Source of the DNA: Haemonchus contortus
Taxonomy: Eukaryota > Nematoda > Chromadorea > Rhabditida > Trichostrongylidae
Assembly: GCA_000469685.2 (NCBI GenBank)
Contig: LS997562.1
Coordinates: 3,124,492 to 3,188,491 of the forward strand
Reading direction: 5' to 3'
Length of the DNA: 64,000 nt
Shown: in pieces, positions 43,601-56,300 of the stretch
Layout of the letters: each line of letters starts with the position of its first letter
Position numbering within the stretch: the first letter of the stretch is position 1
The notes under the pieces: generated by a model
Database searches by the model: none
What the model saw: the letters and a program-made list of their open reading frames with translations, nothing else
Told to the model about the DNA's origin: nothing
Translations under genes and position numbers: made by a program

Positions 43601-46600
43601 GTTTCGTATCGATAAAAAGATGAAACTGTCAGTGAAAATTGATCTCTTCCGAACTAACTTTTACTCAAAAGGCTAACAACACTTGAATGAATGCCGTTAC
43701 CATTCTAGTCATAGCCAGTATCATGAGCGGGGATGATAAGCCAATGTTTGATCCTTCACGGCTATCCCTCTCTAGGGCATTGATATCAAATCACCAATTT
43801 CGGTCTGATGAAAGGATCTCCTGAATTCCTACGGGCAGAGAATTTCGAGAAATCAGACTACATCATGAGATGACCCTTTACAACTACAAAACAGCCACCA
43901 TAACTGGTTTGCAAAGAGCGAATTTGACTAGAGATCCAGTGAGGGGTGCCATCGAAGGTTCCGGAAGCAAACTTAGGTAAATCAGTTCCTATTCTAAAAC
44001 AAGTTAAATTTCACGTAAATAAGAGCACTTCTATGATAAACTGCACCCACAAAATCTTCATCAGGTAGCCCCGCCCACTGCGACAACCCCGCCTACTCCC
44101 TGTCCCTTGAATTGAGCAGTAAGCAGCAGCGGTAGGAGAAGGCAGACGTGGAGAAAAGCGAATTTTGAAGAAAAGTAAACACTGGCATAAATGTCGATGG
44201 TATTTCAAGGGTTTATTTCACCAGATCCAAAATATAAAGCTTCTCAGGTAAAGTTCAGGTAATTATGCTTCGATTATGCGAGTTCCCCGTTTTCACGGAT
44301 AGCTGCCAGCTTTCCGAAAAACAGCTCAGCTACGCTTGCTCCCCATATCTAGCTCCTTACTCCAAAAATTTCCCTCTCTTCAAATGAATCTTTAAAAAAG
44401 CATCAAAGCTAGGCCTGCTTAGTGACCGTTGGAGGCTGGTTTGGCATTGAAACGCCAGAAAAACTCATTAATTCTGAGAACCGAAGAACGATTGTTAACT
44501 CAAGCCGGTATGATGTCTGGGAAAGGCGATTCACCAATTTACGAACTTGAAACAAACCGCCTTTCCATGCCTAGGGGCTCTGGAACAAGCCCAGTTGGCG
44601 ACGACGCCGATGACGACGACCGCTGCCTGCCTGGGAAGGATGGATTATCGACTCGGGCCATATGGGGGGAAGAGCGGGCAATTCGTATACAATATCGACA
44701 TTATTCACGATGAAACAATGCCTGAAGGGCTCAAAAAAGCCTGAAAATTTTGGGATATGTAGCATTACTATCAAATTTCGACATCACAACGATCTACATC
44801 CCCGTGGGAGCTATCGGTACTGCTACAAAGAACCATTGCCCACTTAAGGCGGATCACCATGAGCAATATGATCACCTGTCAAGCAAAGACATTTCGAGCC
44901 ACCAAAAACCGATAGTAACGCGCTCATCCGTCTAAATTCCCAATCAATGGATTTTTACCCTTATCGCGACATTACAACCAACTCCCAAACAAATCAGACA
45001 AAAAACTGAATTTAGCAAAAGATGAACCTATATAAGATCCCCAACCTCGAATCAACTCTCCTTTTCTTCGTCTGTACGACTGGTCGATATAGCCGGTGCG
45101 TCAGCTGGCTGAAACTATCCCAAGCAGCCACAAAGGATAGGAAGTGTGACCTGGTTGGCCACACCTATAAGAGGTTACCGTAACTTATAAGCAACTCCCA
45201 GGCGGAAACTACTACATGATGAAAGGGCTACAATACCGGCCGAGTAGGCCCGAATTCTAAAAAGGCCCGTAGGTCCGTCCTGCCTACAACATTACGAAAA
45301 ATCGATAGACAAGCTGGCTGGCGAAGAAGTGTATGGCAGAAGAGAAACGATTTGGCACGGGAACAAAGATAAAACCCACGTTTGCCGTGGGCTTGCCCGA
45401 AAGGGTAGGAGGCCAAAAACTCAGCAGCGTTCTAGAAGATTCCAACGAAGCACGCATGGCAGAGCAATCATTGGCGCTAGAGCACAGGTGTGTCCGATTT
45501 CCCATTCAGTTGCAACCCGAGTATTTTTGGGTGATTCGAGGGTAAACTGCCGTTCTGGATACGCCTCGCATTCGACACCTCCTGATAATGTGATGGATTT
45601 TAGACGAGTATGAGGGGTTTATGGAGTAACCTATGGGTTAGGCGATATCTAAGTCGGCCGTATTTCCACCGTCCCTAACTGTGTCAGTAACTACTGATCG
45701 GATCGGAAGTTGAGGTTGAAGATGGGCTTCCCACAGGTGATCCGGGAGTTAAGGATGCGTACGGTAGCATGGGCACATGCCACTGACCCATTTCCATTCC
45801 AACTATACAATTATATTAATTATTTCACACAGCACCACTAATAACTACCATATCCCAGGGACGAGTTTTTATGGGCGAGGACCGTTTCCCTCGACGGCGT
45901 TTTTTGCAGGCTACCGTAAGACATCCCCTCCCCATTGCTCAGTGCGCCATTTTTTTCGACCTCAGCCACGCCCACAGGGCTGCTGTTGTCTACTTTCACT
46001 TAGTACACGGGTATTTTTGTCGTCGTTTCCACGAAATTTCTCACCTCAAAGATAGTTGTGGTATTCCTGGGCTCGTATGAAGCCAATCCAGTTGGTGGCT
46101 CAATTGGTGCCGAAAATCCTGGTGGCAATGACCATGACGACTTTTGCCAAGGTTGACACTGAAAAAAAAAACGATTGAAAGGATACGGTGGCGAAAAAAA
46201 AATCTCTGAATATCCATTCGGGGGTCAGATTGATCCCTTTTCGAAAAAATCGAATTATTGTGGGAATAACTTCCCAGTGAGGTCAGGCAGACTTTTTTCA
46301 ATCGGATCAGACAGCCCCCTCCGTCATTTCCTCTTAGTCGTATCAGAGAATCTCCGTATCTACTTCGACATTGCCCTCAGTGACAAAAGTAAGAACGAAT
46401 AAAGTGGTTTGCTCTGCTGGATCATCCTTACGGTACGCCATGCATTCGACTCCTGTTCAAAATCGAAGTAGTGATTGAATGTGCACCCGAACTATTCAAT
46501 GACCATTGGGGACCCAGACAACATACAAATCACGCACACAGACAAGTTTTCTACCACCAGTACTAAGCTTAGGCGAAAGTGGACCCCGACGGCCCTGAAT

Positions 46601-48500
46601 GAATGCATATTGATCCATACAAGTAAGGATTTCATCCCGGGACCGCGCTTACGACAGCGGCGCCCATTCCCACTGCTCTTTCGACTCCAAAATGCCATGT
46701 TGAGAGCGACTTTTTTCAATGATCGATTTCTGATCTAATCTAGACGTGAGACAAAATGGTAGTACACCGTATGAAGCCGATTTAATATTGTTGTCGTTCT
46801 GTGGCCGTTCCTTGGGGTCATGGTAGTTCTTTGACGTCCTAAATCTCCTCCCTTCAATTGACGAGGGTGTCGGGGCCTTTCTATGAGGCAGTGAAACCCT
46901 CCAAAACATAATTTACGGTCGTAAAACTTCTGGTAAAACGCCACTTAAAGCCATACAACCACGGGAAACTCCCCGCTAAAACTTCGTCAAATTCGAAGAA
47001 AAGCCGTGGCGGGACATTTTAGATAGCTTTTCAAATCAGACTATATGGCAGCTTTCAGGTAAAAATGACCCTTCGAAATTTCTCAATCGTTCGCTCGTTT
47101 GTTCAGTTTCACACATCGACGATAACGTAGACATAGACTGATTTAGAAGGGTCGAATGTGGCAGGACAAGCCGTCTTCACGCGCCCGATCCATGGACCGA
47201 GTCCCCCAAAGGTAACCGAAACTCTAGTCCTTCCAGAATTTGAGGAACTAGTATCCTAGGTACCCAATAGCTAGGGAATACTTATCCTCCTGCTGGTAAC
47301 AGAGGAGTTCCACCGCCCATACGGTTTTTATGGACTTCGGACGTGAAGCAAGCCTCTGGTGATCACTCAAAGCCAGCCGCTTCCTACTTTCCAGAGTCAA
47401 TCGAGAAAGTAGTACCCCGACCATTAACTCATTAAACTGATTCCTGGTTGAGGGGAATGTTCGGATGGAAAAAGAGATACTTATCAACTCCCCCAGATCC
47501 AAAAAAAATTGGAATACACTGGTATCACGTGGGACTTGTTCAGCTTCAGGAAGATGGCAAATCGTTCCTAAGCCCCCTGTGTAGTCAAGATAACGCCCAT
47601 GGAAATTCTTAAAAATACTTATTCATTTAGAAAAAATGAATTCTGAGGAACTTCAATTTTTTGTTCAAATTTGATTTTTTAATTTTTCTTCAAGTTTATA
47701 GTTCTTCCTGAAGTTTCTTGAAATTGAAAAATCCAGTACGCCAAAGCCAATCTTCTGAGAATTAAATGTAATACGGTAAGTCAACACTTACTAACCGAAG
47801 TAGGAAAAACACCTGAATGGCGTCGTTTTCCACTCATGTCGGGAATCAGGCCCTGGGTCATATTCCGGACCTGATTCGCGACTAGAGTGGTAACGGCTGA
47901 AGAGGCCGAGCATCCCATAGTTTGCCAAATTAGGACTTCGGAGGTCAACATCGAATTGTATAGAAGATAAAAACACTGAATTCTACATCAGTCAGCTCTC
48001 CATTGTCTCACAATACGCACTGGCAAGAAAACGACCCACTAACGCAGTGTGTCCCATCCATAGTCGGTTTCGAGCGAATCTGATTTTGTGGCTCCAAAGG
48101 GAGTTTCATTTTATAAAAACTGTTAATTTCTTGAAGGGTCAAATACATTATTACGCTTCGGACTAAAGAACAGTGGTAATGATACTCTATGATACTTCGA
48201 GGTAAGGGAAAATCCGAAACTTTACAGTAAATAAGATTCCCATCCACCTCCAATTCGAGCGGATTTGATACTTCCGATCGTAATCGTGAGATTTCTGGTC
48301 AATTTCAAAGGATCTATCACATAATGAAGTTTGATACACCATGATACTTCTAATTCAATACACGTTGGCAATGATATATTGTGATACTTTGAGATATCGT
48401 AAAATTCGAAGCTTTATGGGCAATTTGTACGAGTGGTGATGCCGTTTTGTGTAGCCATGGGCCTTCTTTCATCGCTCTTTGTAGTCTGATTGTTCACTGA
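40620..48500. other. Gene-poor region
   Basis: Many short overlapping frames on both strands. The most protein-like is 45333-45545 (+, KIKPTFAVGLPERVGGQKL), which has an equally open complement. A G-run at about 40890-40900. A reverse SINE piece at about 46425-46520 and faint SINE-body similarity near 47950-48010. No gene or RNA I can support. Confidence 0.35.
46425..46520 (-). repeat. SINE fragment, reverse orientation
   Basis: GTACGCCATGCATTCGACTC, CTGTTCAAAATCGAAGTAGT and GATTGAATGTGCACCC match the 3' half of a reverse SINE. Confidence 0.45.
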
Positions 48501-48515
48501 AGCCATGGCGTTTAT

Positions 48516-49109
48516 ATGAGCGAGCGAGCGTGCAGTGAGGCGGCCGCTAATCTTCAGGGAACCTCAAAATCTTTCTCAGCTCGTTTTCTTGATGGATTAC
48601 TCGAGCTACTCGTCGAAGCTTCCGTTGGAAAATTTCCAGTTGCTCCCCCCACATCGCGAAATCAGCGACTCCTTCGTTCATTCACCGATTTGCCTGGGTT
48701 TTCAAACTCTGCCGGGGAGTCTGCCTTGGACCAAGACCGCTTCGGAAGGTACACAGGCTGATCCCTCAAATTCGGTTACTTGTTCACCACTGATGCAGAA
48801 GGACGTGACCGCAATGAATGTGAACAGCCTTCACCCATCTGATGGGTAGCTCCATCGATCCAGCAACAATCGGGCGACAGCGAGTTGGAAAAAACGTTTT
48901 CGTCGGCTGCTTTGAGGTCCTCTAGTCAAATGTCGAGTAAGATGAAGTCGCACGAGTTGAGCCTGCTCCATTCCAGCTCAAGCATCGCTGTCACTGAAGT
49001 CAGCTCGGTAGTGGGAGAGGTACACTTTCGCGTGTACTACGAGTTTGCACTTCTCGAGCGGTTTTTTTCCAAAATTCCCGCTACCGACTTCTTGAGCTAT
49101 TGCGTGTAG
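48516..49109 (+). pseudogene. Decayed coding sequence, possibly C2-domain related
   Basis: One frame reads as protein-like over about 195 codons with stops near 48759 and 48840: SKSFSARFLDGLLELLVEAS, GFSNSAGESALDQDRFGRY, then SHELSLLHSSSSIAVTEVSS and VVGEVHFRVYYEF. GEVHFRVYYEF followed by KIPATDFLSYC is reminiscent of the start of a synaptotagmin-type C2 domain (G-x-[IL]-x-F-x-x-x-Y-x-F ... LPA-D), but residues between are missing. The stop at 49107 comes just after. Could be a retrocopy relic or unspliced exons of a decayed gene; the family call is weak. Confidence 0.3.
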
Positions 49110-49807
49110 TTGAGCATAGAACCTCCTTGAGGGTTCTTACATATGTATGTTCAAGCCAAGCTAATGTGCATGGAAGAACATAAAGTTTTTATACTTTATG
49201 GATAGAACTTTCAAGATGGCCATACGTATAGTCACGGAATTCTACGAGAGGAAAGAAGCATCTCAAAGCACCCATATGACGCTCTTCTTGGTTACACTCA
49301 AGAGGTTCTTGGAATCAGTTTTATAGGGCATAAAACTGAGAAAGCTTTTGAGAAAGAAGTGACCACCTTACAATGAAGGAGCCATGGACAGCTTTCCCGA
49401 ATCGCTCTCTTAGAAATCAGTCGCTGCAGAGTATGTGAGCGTAACGGCTCACAACAAACGTGCTCCATTTTGAATGACATCAGCCCCTGACGGGTCCGCT
49501 AAACACGTCCTTCTCGTAAGTTTCAGGCAGCAGTCGGTGGACGTCGGATCCGTTCTCAAAAAAATCCATGCTTGTCGCGAACTATTCAATCAAATTAATA
49601 CTGAGGGTAAAATTAGTTTAAACGAGGTTGATGGTTCCTGCCCAGTGCGCCATGCATCAGATTTTTACCTAGAATCGTAAGAGCGAATTGACTACGGGTT
49701 AACCCTTGGACGAAAATGCGGATTTCGACGTGACGCGCCCATGGAACAACATCGCAAGAGAGTATGGTGGCACTCAAATTGGGTGCCGACGTCCCATGAG
49801 CCAGCCA

Positions 49808-49857
49808 TAGTGGCACCCACCGGTGGGTGCCATAGTGGCACCCATTGGTGGGTGCCA
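49808..49857. repeat. Tandem pair of 25-bp palindromic units
   Basis: TAGTGGCACCCACCGGTGGG.. (49808-49832) and TAGTGGCACCCATTGGTGGG.. (49833-49857) differ at two positions. Each is itself nearly palindromic around GTGGCACCCA / TGGGTGCCA. A more diverged unit precedes at about 49768. Confidence 0.8.
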
Positions 49858-50779
49858 TTGTCGTCAGAGGGTTAACTTGCAGAAGTCAGCTGATGTACAG
49901 ACGATTGTTACCGTTCAAGTCGTTTACCACGGGAATTACTTCGAAAGGAAGCATGGGCTGTCGCTATTCCGATAGGATTTGACTCTACCGCGGGAGGAGA
50001 AGAACTCATGAAGCGAATTACAAAGCTCGGTTGACTCTTTGACGAGCTTTTAAGCCTGTGATTTGAGGGAAGAACCGAACTTCTAACGTACTAATGACCG
50101 CTCCTGCGCCACCTTTATTCGTCGCTATTACTGAATCCCTAGTCATCTGCCATCAGGCTAGGAGACTTTCGAAGATATCCCTCAGCCACTTCTGGGAACT
50201 GCAAAAACAATTAAGGTAGGCCTAAGAACTCCTCGCAACTCAAGAAGTGGCCTTCAATCGATGGGCACTATCCCGTAGAACAACCCAGTTACTTCTACTT
50301 CTAGTTAGAGCCAACTGAGTTTTCAGTGTTCCGCAAAACATTGTGGAACTTCTGGGGTCGCGAATGGGAACGACCACGTGTCACACCCCTAAAACTGAAG
50401 TTGGACCCATAAAACCCATAAACTTCAGGCGTCAGAGGAGCTCAGATCAACTTTCTTATACACATATTCATAGCTCAACGGATACGTCTCCGAAGAAGGG
50501 TGACCTGGAATACCAGAGCCTGAGAACATGTACAACTCCAATAGATTACCCAGAAACACCAGGTGATCCATAAAGTTAGCAGCAGTTCACTTTTAATCTT
50601 TTAGTTCCCATAGCCAAACTACCACAACACCAGAAAACGAGCTGGAGATCTCTAAAAACCCCTTTAAACCTCTAAACTCCTGCAATTGCTGATCACTACA
50701 GGATGACCACGAAATCAAGCCGTAGAAGAAAATACGTCACTCTGGGTCTTGAAGAACAGCGAAAAAAAACTCTTTGGCG

Positions 50780-51010
50780 TTGATCAATCCCCTTTTGGGA
50801 TACGTCCCGCTCTGAACTGCCATCCAGATTCGTAACGGCGTTTTGATTGCATATATGGCCTATCCAATAAGTACCCCGGCCAGGCGAGTATGTGAGTCAA
50901 GACTTTCATCCTCTCAAACAATCTGGCACCATCACAAGAGGGATGGAAGGCTCTTTTGGCCTTAATTGATCTTCATCGATGTCGACCAATGATTCGATTC
51001 CCGTACCGGA
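50780..51010 (-). repeat. SINE, reverse orientation
   Basis: GGCGTTGATCAATCCCCTTT, TTTTGATTGCATATATGGCC, AAGACTTTCATCCTCTCAAA, GGGATGGAAGGCTC; the head region keeps ATGATTCGATTCCCG. Confidence 0.6.
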
Positions 51011-51865
51011 GACAATGTCTCTCGTACCCCTATGCAGCCTCTGACCACTTTACTCTATTCTCCTTATCCTAAGACGGCGAGCTCTTGAGCTCCAAGAATG
51101 AACGGTTGATCGGAAGTTCTCCTGAGAAGAGAAAGGAGGGCTTCCTGGCCTCATATGACAACCCAACTGTGTCCAAGGCATAGAAGAACCCATCAATCTC
51201 CTGAAGTCAGAAATCGATCGGCGATTGCTCTACAAAAGAACCTCAAAAGAAATTCTCGAGAAGATGATTCCTGGATCATCGTCAACCAACCGTCGATTAG
51301 AGCCATCGAAGCTTTGTAAAAAAAAAACGAAAAATTTCTATGGAAAATGAAAAAAAACAGCCCATGAGAACCTTCAAATGTTTGAAAATCAGCCCGAAAC
51401 CTTTTTTGCTCCCAGGGAACACTTGAAACGTCTTTGATCTTTAGACTGGCTCATGTTTTCGAAAACCACTCATAACGACAACCTAACGACAACAATTCAA
51501 CTGAACGACTTTGAATACTTCCCATTCCAGACGACGATCAAAAGAACTCCTTTTCTTATCAGAGCAACCTGGGAACAACTTCGCTACATTTCCATAGACT
51601 CTAAAACATTCAAACTGCACAGAATGATCAGAGAACCTCCAGGTCCAGAGAACGACCGGAAACTGTCCAACACTGTGAGCTAGAAAAGTGAAAGACTTTC
51701 CCCAGATCGCTGGTCCTCAGCGATCAGAAAACACCGCCGGCTCATAAAGCAATCACAAAAATCACAGAACGACCTAGGAACTCCCAGAAATCGTAGAACA
51801 TCCTACCTAAAATCCTTGAATTACCCGTAGTCTAACCTAAGCCATATAAGGAATCACGTCCCCTA

Positions 51866-52065
51866 GAGGTTGCGCCCCGCATCCAGGTTCCATTGAGAAC
51901 CGTAACGCGTCTGAATATCTATGTCGCCTACACAGTGACTTGCGGTGGCCAGCTCGGAGGCTTGGAATGATTGGATAGCATAGACGAGTGACGATCTGAG
52001 ATTGAATCTGGACCATGCGTGTGAAGTGCGCCTCTTGGCACGAAACCGTCTATGCCTTTGAGAAC
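51866..52065 (-). repeat. SINE, reverse orientation, internally deleted
   Basis: GGTTGCGCCCCGCATCCAGG, GCGTCTGAATATCTATGTCG, GTGACTTGCGGTGGCCAGCT, then TGGACCATGCGTGTGAAGTG and GCGCCTCTTGGCACG. The middle of the body is missing. Confidence 0.55.
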
Positions 52066-53354
52066 CGTTGACAGCGATTATTTCTAGAACTCCGGCAACG
52101 GCTATGTTTGTTGCGAAAAAACGAGTCAAAAGCCGAAAACTCTTACGAGAATGAATTCAAGCGAGTGGAAATTCACCTACATTTGTTCACGCTGAAGATA
52201 TGAGCAGTCAACAGCTGGCCAAACCATGGCTGCGAGAGCTATCAGCCCTTGGAATGACACAAATATCTGCTCCTCATTGGTGGAACACAAAGGGATCAGC
52301 GGCCAATGCGATCAGAGGAGAACGTTCAAAACAATGGGAAATGTGTCTACAAGACGAGCCCACGTTTCATTTCGTAGACAGTCCGACGACATCCAATTAC
52401 TCATCCACTGTCTTCCTAGGCCTTCGTTCCCAGTGATACCATCTGTTCAGCTCGTTTAGTCATCACATGAGAGGAAGAGAGTTCAAAAACGATGATGATC
52501 TAGGAATGGAAGCCAACTTCATGAAAAGACCAACTGATCTCCCAGAATTGGAAAAATAATCGATTTTCTCAGTGAACTCATTTTTAATGATTAATGTCCT
52601 TGGAACTTTTCAAAGATAAATTCTAAAAAAAACTGTTTTGTAGGAAAAATTCATCGCTGCCCATTATTTTTGAAGGCTTCTCTTGAGAGGCTTTTGTAGG
52701 CTTTTGAGGTTTTTAAGGATCCAACGCGGCCAAAACCGTACAGTATAACCTCGATACCATCAAAACTGCACACAGCGAAAAAACGACCGATTTTTGAGGT
52801 TTTTGAAAGCATTCAAGAACTTTCTGTAAACTAAATTCAGCCCTCAGAAGGACCCACACGTTGCCTACCTTACTACCTTACCCCATAGTATGATCGATAT
52901 CTTCTGAAATTCTTCTGAACAACTTACTACACGAGATTTTCACCTTTGGGAAGGTTAGTTCCGTTAAAAAAAGTGATTTGTGAAGCGATAGAGCCATGAG
53001 AGATTACTTGAAACTCCTACACATTGGAACATGCCCTTCTCAACGGCCATGGACCTCGGTAGGTTCAAAAGTAAGTTATTACTCTTCTCAGAGAGGTCAG
53101 CTACCTACTGAATAACGGAGAAGAAGAACCACTGATTTAGGTCTGATCTGGACGACAATTGATCCATGGAGTCCGGAGACCTGACCTACCCTTACGAACC
53201 AACTTAACAAAATATAGTTTAGTTCGGCAACATTTCTTTACCTACCGCTTGAGAGAAGTTGAACGAATTTCGGCGAGGAAGCAATGGCATGAAAGCTCTT
53301 CCGAAATCCCCCCGGCTCTGCAGACCGGGAGCAAAAATCTGAAAAAAACAGAAA

Positions 53355-56300
53355 TTAGTTAAGATCTGAATGGCTAGGGGATCGAAGCAACTGCCAGACC
53401 TCGTCAGAGCGATCAACGGCACTACGTCGGTTTTTGCCGAATCGAATACTGCTCGTAAAGAAAATGCCAGTAGTGACAACGAAAACCAACAGTACAATGG
53501 CTCGTGTTGAATCTCTGGACGACGGCCAAGTGCATTTCAGCAATTCGTCGATGGACGAGCAGCATTCTGCATCTGTAAGTGCAAGAAATTCTACGGGTTT
53601 TCAAAACACGAGAGATGAATCATCTGGGAAACTCGGCAATGAATCGAAAGCTTTCACTTTCGAGAGCGAACGACATTTTTGGTTTCACATCATACGGTCT
53701 GATTTCACTTTAGCATCGACCGTACATGGGGAAGGTGGGGAAAGGGAGAGGCAGGTGACGTCGCTATCACACTCACCATCGGGGACCAAATCCTAACTGA
53801 AGCATGTCGGTGTCAAATAAAGCCTAGAACTGTTGTGTAGATTGAGTACACTTTCAATTAGTGTTACGATCACGATTGGGGTTTAAGCAAGGGGCGCATC
53901 TCGAGAAGTGACTGAAAAACACCGATGTCTTTAGTCTTTCTGAAGTTGGATAGAGGGATTTTCCGCACCGATCAATCTCTTTTTGGAACGCGCCACACAA
54001 TCGACGTGCACTCTGAATATTGGTGGCGTTCTGAATGCGTGTGTGGCTTATTCAATGAATTCTAATGGTAAGCCAATGTAGAAGTTAGGCTTGATCGGCC
54101 TGGCCTCAGCCCGGAATCCGGTCCCCGGCTGTGTGTTTGATGTTGAGCGCCACTTTCCACAATACGACCACCACCCGCTTCCAATCGAGAAATACGAAAA
54201 TTCGCAAGAGCTTCGGTATATTTGCGCTTAAATGGTGACCCCTCTGGATTGCGCCATGCATTCCACACCTGATCAGAGTAGCTAAAAATTAATGCTTTAC
54301 GGTTACAAGTTTTGTGGGCGAACTGACAGTAATGTTATCGCGGACATGGGTGCCCATAGACCGAAAGAGTTGTAGTTGCAGCGGGCCGTTCTTGAGGGGA
54401 CTGTTTCTTTTTTGTATTTTTTCACAACATTTCCTATGCAATCGCTGTTTGTGCAGAATAGTGATTCACTCCACTGTCTACGCCCAAAGAAAGTGTTTCA
54501 GCCTCGGGAGCGTTTGTGGCAGAAGAACATAGCTAGTCTGTGGCAGAAGAACATAGCTAGTCTCTGAACTCTATGTATATAGTTAAAAATCACCAATCCC
54601 GCCCAACGAGCACGTTCCATCACAAAAAATGGGGCTATCTGCTGTAGAACTCATGTAAGTGTGACTGCAGAACTTGAGTAATTCAATTGTTCGAAACTCA
54701 CCCACTCCCGAAATATTCACTAGCTCTTTCTCTCAAATCACTAGCGGGAACGCTACGCCTAAGCTAGCCATAAGACGTATTTTGACTGTATGCAGCCTGT
54801 TTTGACTAGTTCATTAGCAATATTTACTGTTTGCGATATGCCCATAAAAACTTACCAACTGGGAGGGAAAACGACATATGGCATTACCAGAGAAAGAAAT
54901 CTCTCCGAAGTCCGAAGGAAAGGATTGAAGTGCGCACCAGTAAGACGACAGTCATTCCCACACTCGTGGGTCCCTACAGCTCTCAACGACACGAGCCCGA
55001 CAAGCCAAAGTATTCCTCCAAAGGCTACCTTGCGATTCCTAACTATCGCTTAGCGCCGGCAAAAATCAGAGCTCGATTACTCGTGATTACAACGATTCCC
55101 TTTCCTCAAAGCAGAGGTGGCGTAGTGCCAAACGGCTCACTACCAAATGCATAGTCCTGGAATCGAATCCCGCTCAAGCCAGACGAGCCTTCCATCCCTC
55201 TATGTAGGGCGGGATAACTGGTATTACAGTCGTCTGGAAGGATAAGAGAGTTGACTTGTTCATTATCTAGCTAACGAAATCTATTGCATAGGCATTCAGA
55301 AGGCCACAAAGATTCAGAATTGAAGTTGGATGCCGTGCGCTTCCCAAAATTAGTGAGCAATTCCAACAAACTTTGGGGCATAATGACCTAAAGGTCTTCG
55401 AGACTCCTGATCTTTGGATAAATCCTAGCCTGCCCCACTGTCTGAAGTATTGAGAGATTTCTGAACTCGCCATGGGGAAGTACTACCGGGAGTACAATTC
55501 ACCTTGGCCATTTAGTTCCACTTTAGCTAATCCGACCTCCGAGACGGTCATCAAAATCATGTTGCTGCCGTCGACTTTAAATTAGAGATGTTGGTGTAGG
55601 AGAGTGCAAGAACCAGATGCTGAAAAACAGCAGACTGTAAGTAGTACAGCTGCTCCAGCGACCTTGAAGAATCGAGAACCGGAAAAGCTCACGAAAGAGA
55701 TCCTCGCGTATACTATGAGCATCAGCGGAATAGTCGATACGCTCTAGACGTTGCTTCCTCTGCAGGATAGGAAACTCTCTTTGCCGATTTTCTATGAGAA
55801 GTTGGTCTTCTACGGAAACAGGGATCGATCGCTTCAGTGGGTGAACCGTAATAGACCTCCAATCATTTTCTCAACTAGATAATGTATCAAGAGATGATGA
55901 TGCTGGCTTTACGGAGGCTACCGCAGGTTTCGTATATTTCGAGATTACGCACAGCTTTTGTCAACGTAGGGAGACTCCTAGACGTTCACGATACCGCCCG
56001 GCTGCATGTACCGCAACTAATCTTGTGAAATGGAACCAACTAGGATGGAACCAGTGTTCTAATCATGTGCGCCAGACTTTTCTCCCGCGAAGATACCAGA
56101 GGATCTGGATTCCGGGACCGGAATCCAGATCCTCTGGTATCTTCGCGAGCTCTTGAACGAAAAGGGCTTCGGAAACCTAGTCCAGAGAGACTTGCACCCC
56201 ACAAACTTGGGTAGCAGAACTGAGTGTCTTTGCCTCTAGATGGCAGCAAAACTGAGTGTCCTTGCCCCTTGATGGCACAAAATTGGAGCGGTGGTGGAAT

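Larger units (their letters stand above)
49110..53354. other. Gene-poor region with SINE remnants
   Basis: An ORF at 49474-49680 (SVDVGSVLKKIHACRELFNQ) has a TTTCAG just upstream and could be an exon, but no partner exon was found. Two reverse SINE copies and a duplicated palindrome are listed separately. Frames at 52200-52459 are unrecognised. Confidence 0.35.

Noticed and set aside
53475..53575. Plus-strand exon with ATG and GTAAGT donor
   Set aside because: Open and well bordered, but the minus-strand reading joins in phase with three other exons and ends in a transmembrane segment; the donor is the complement of the acceptor.
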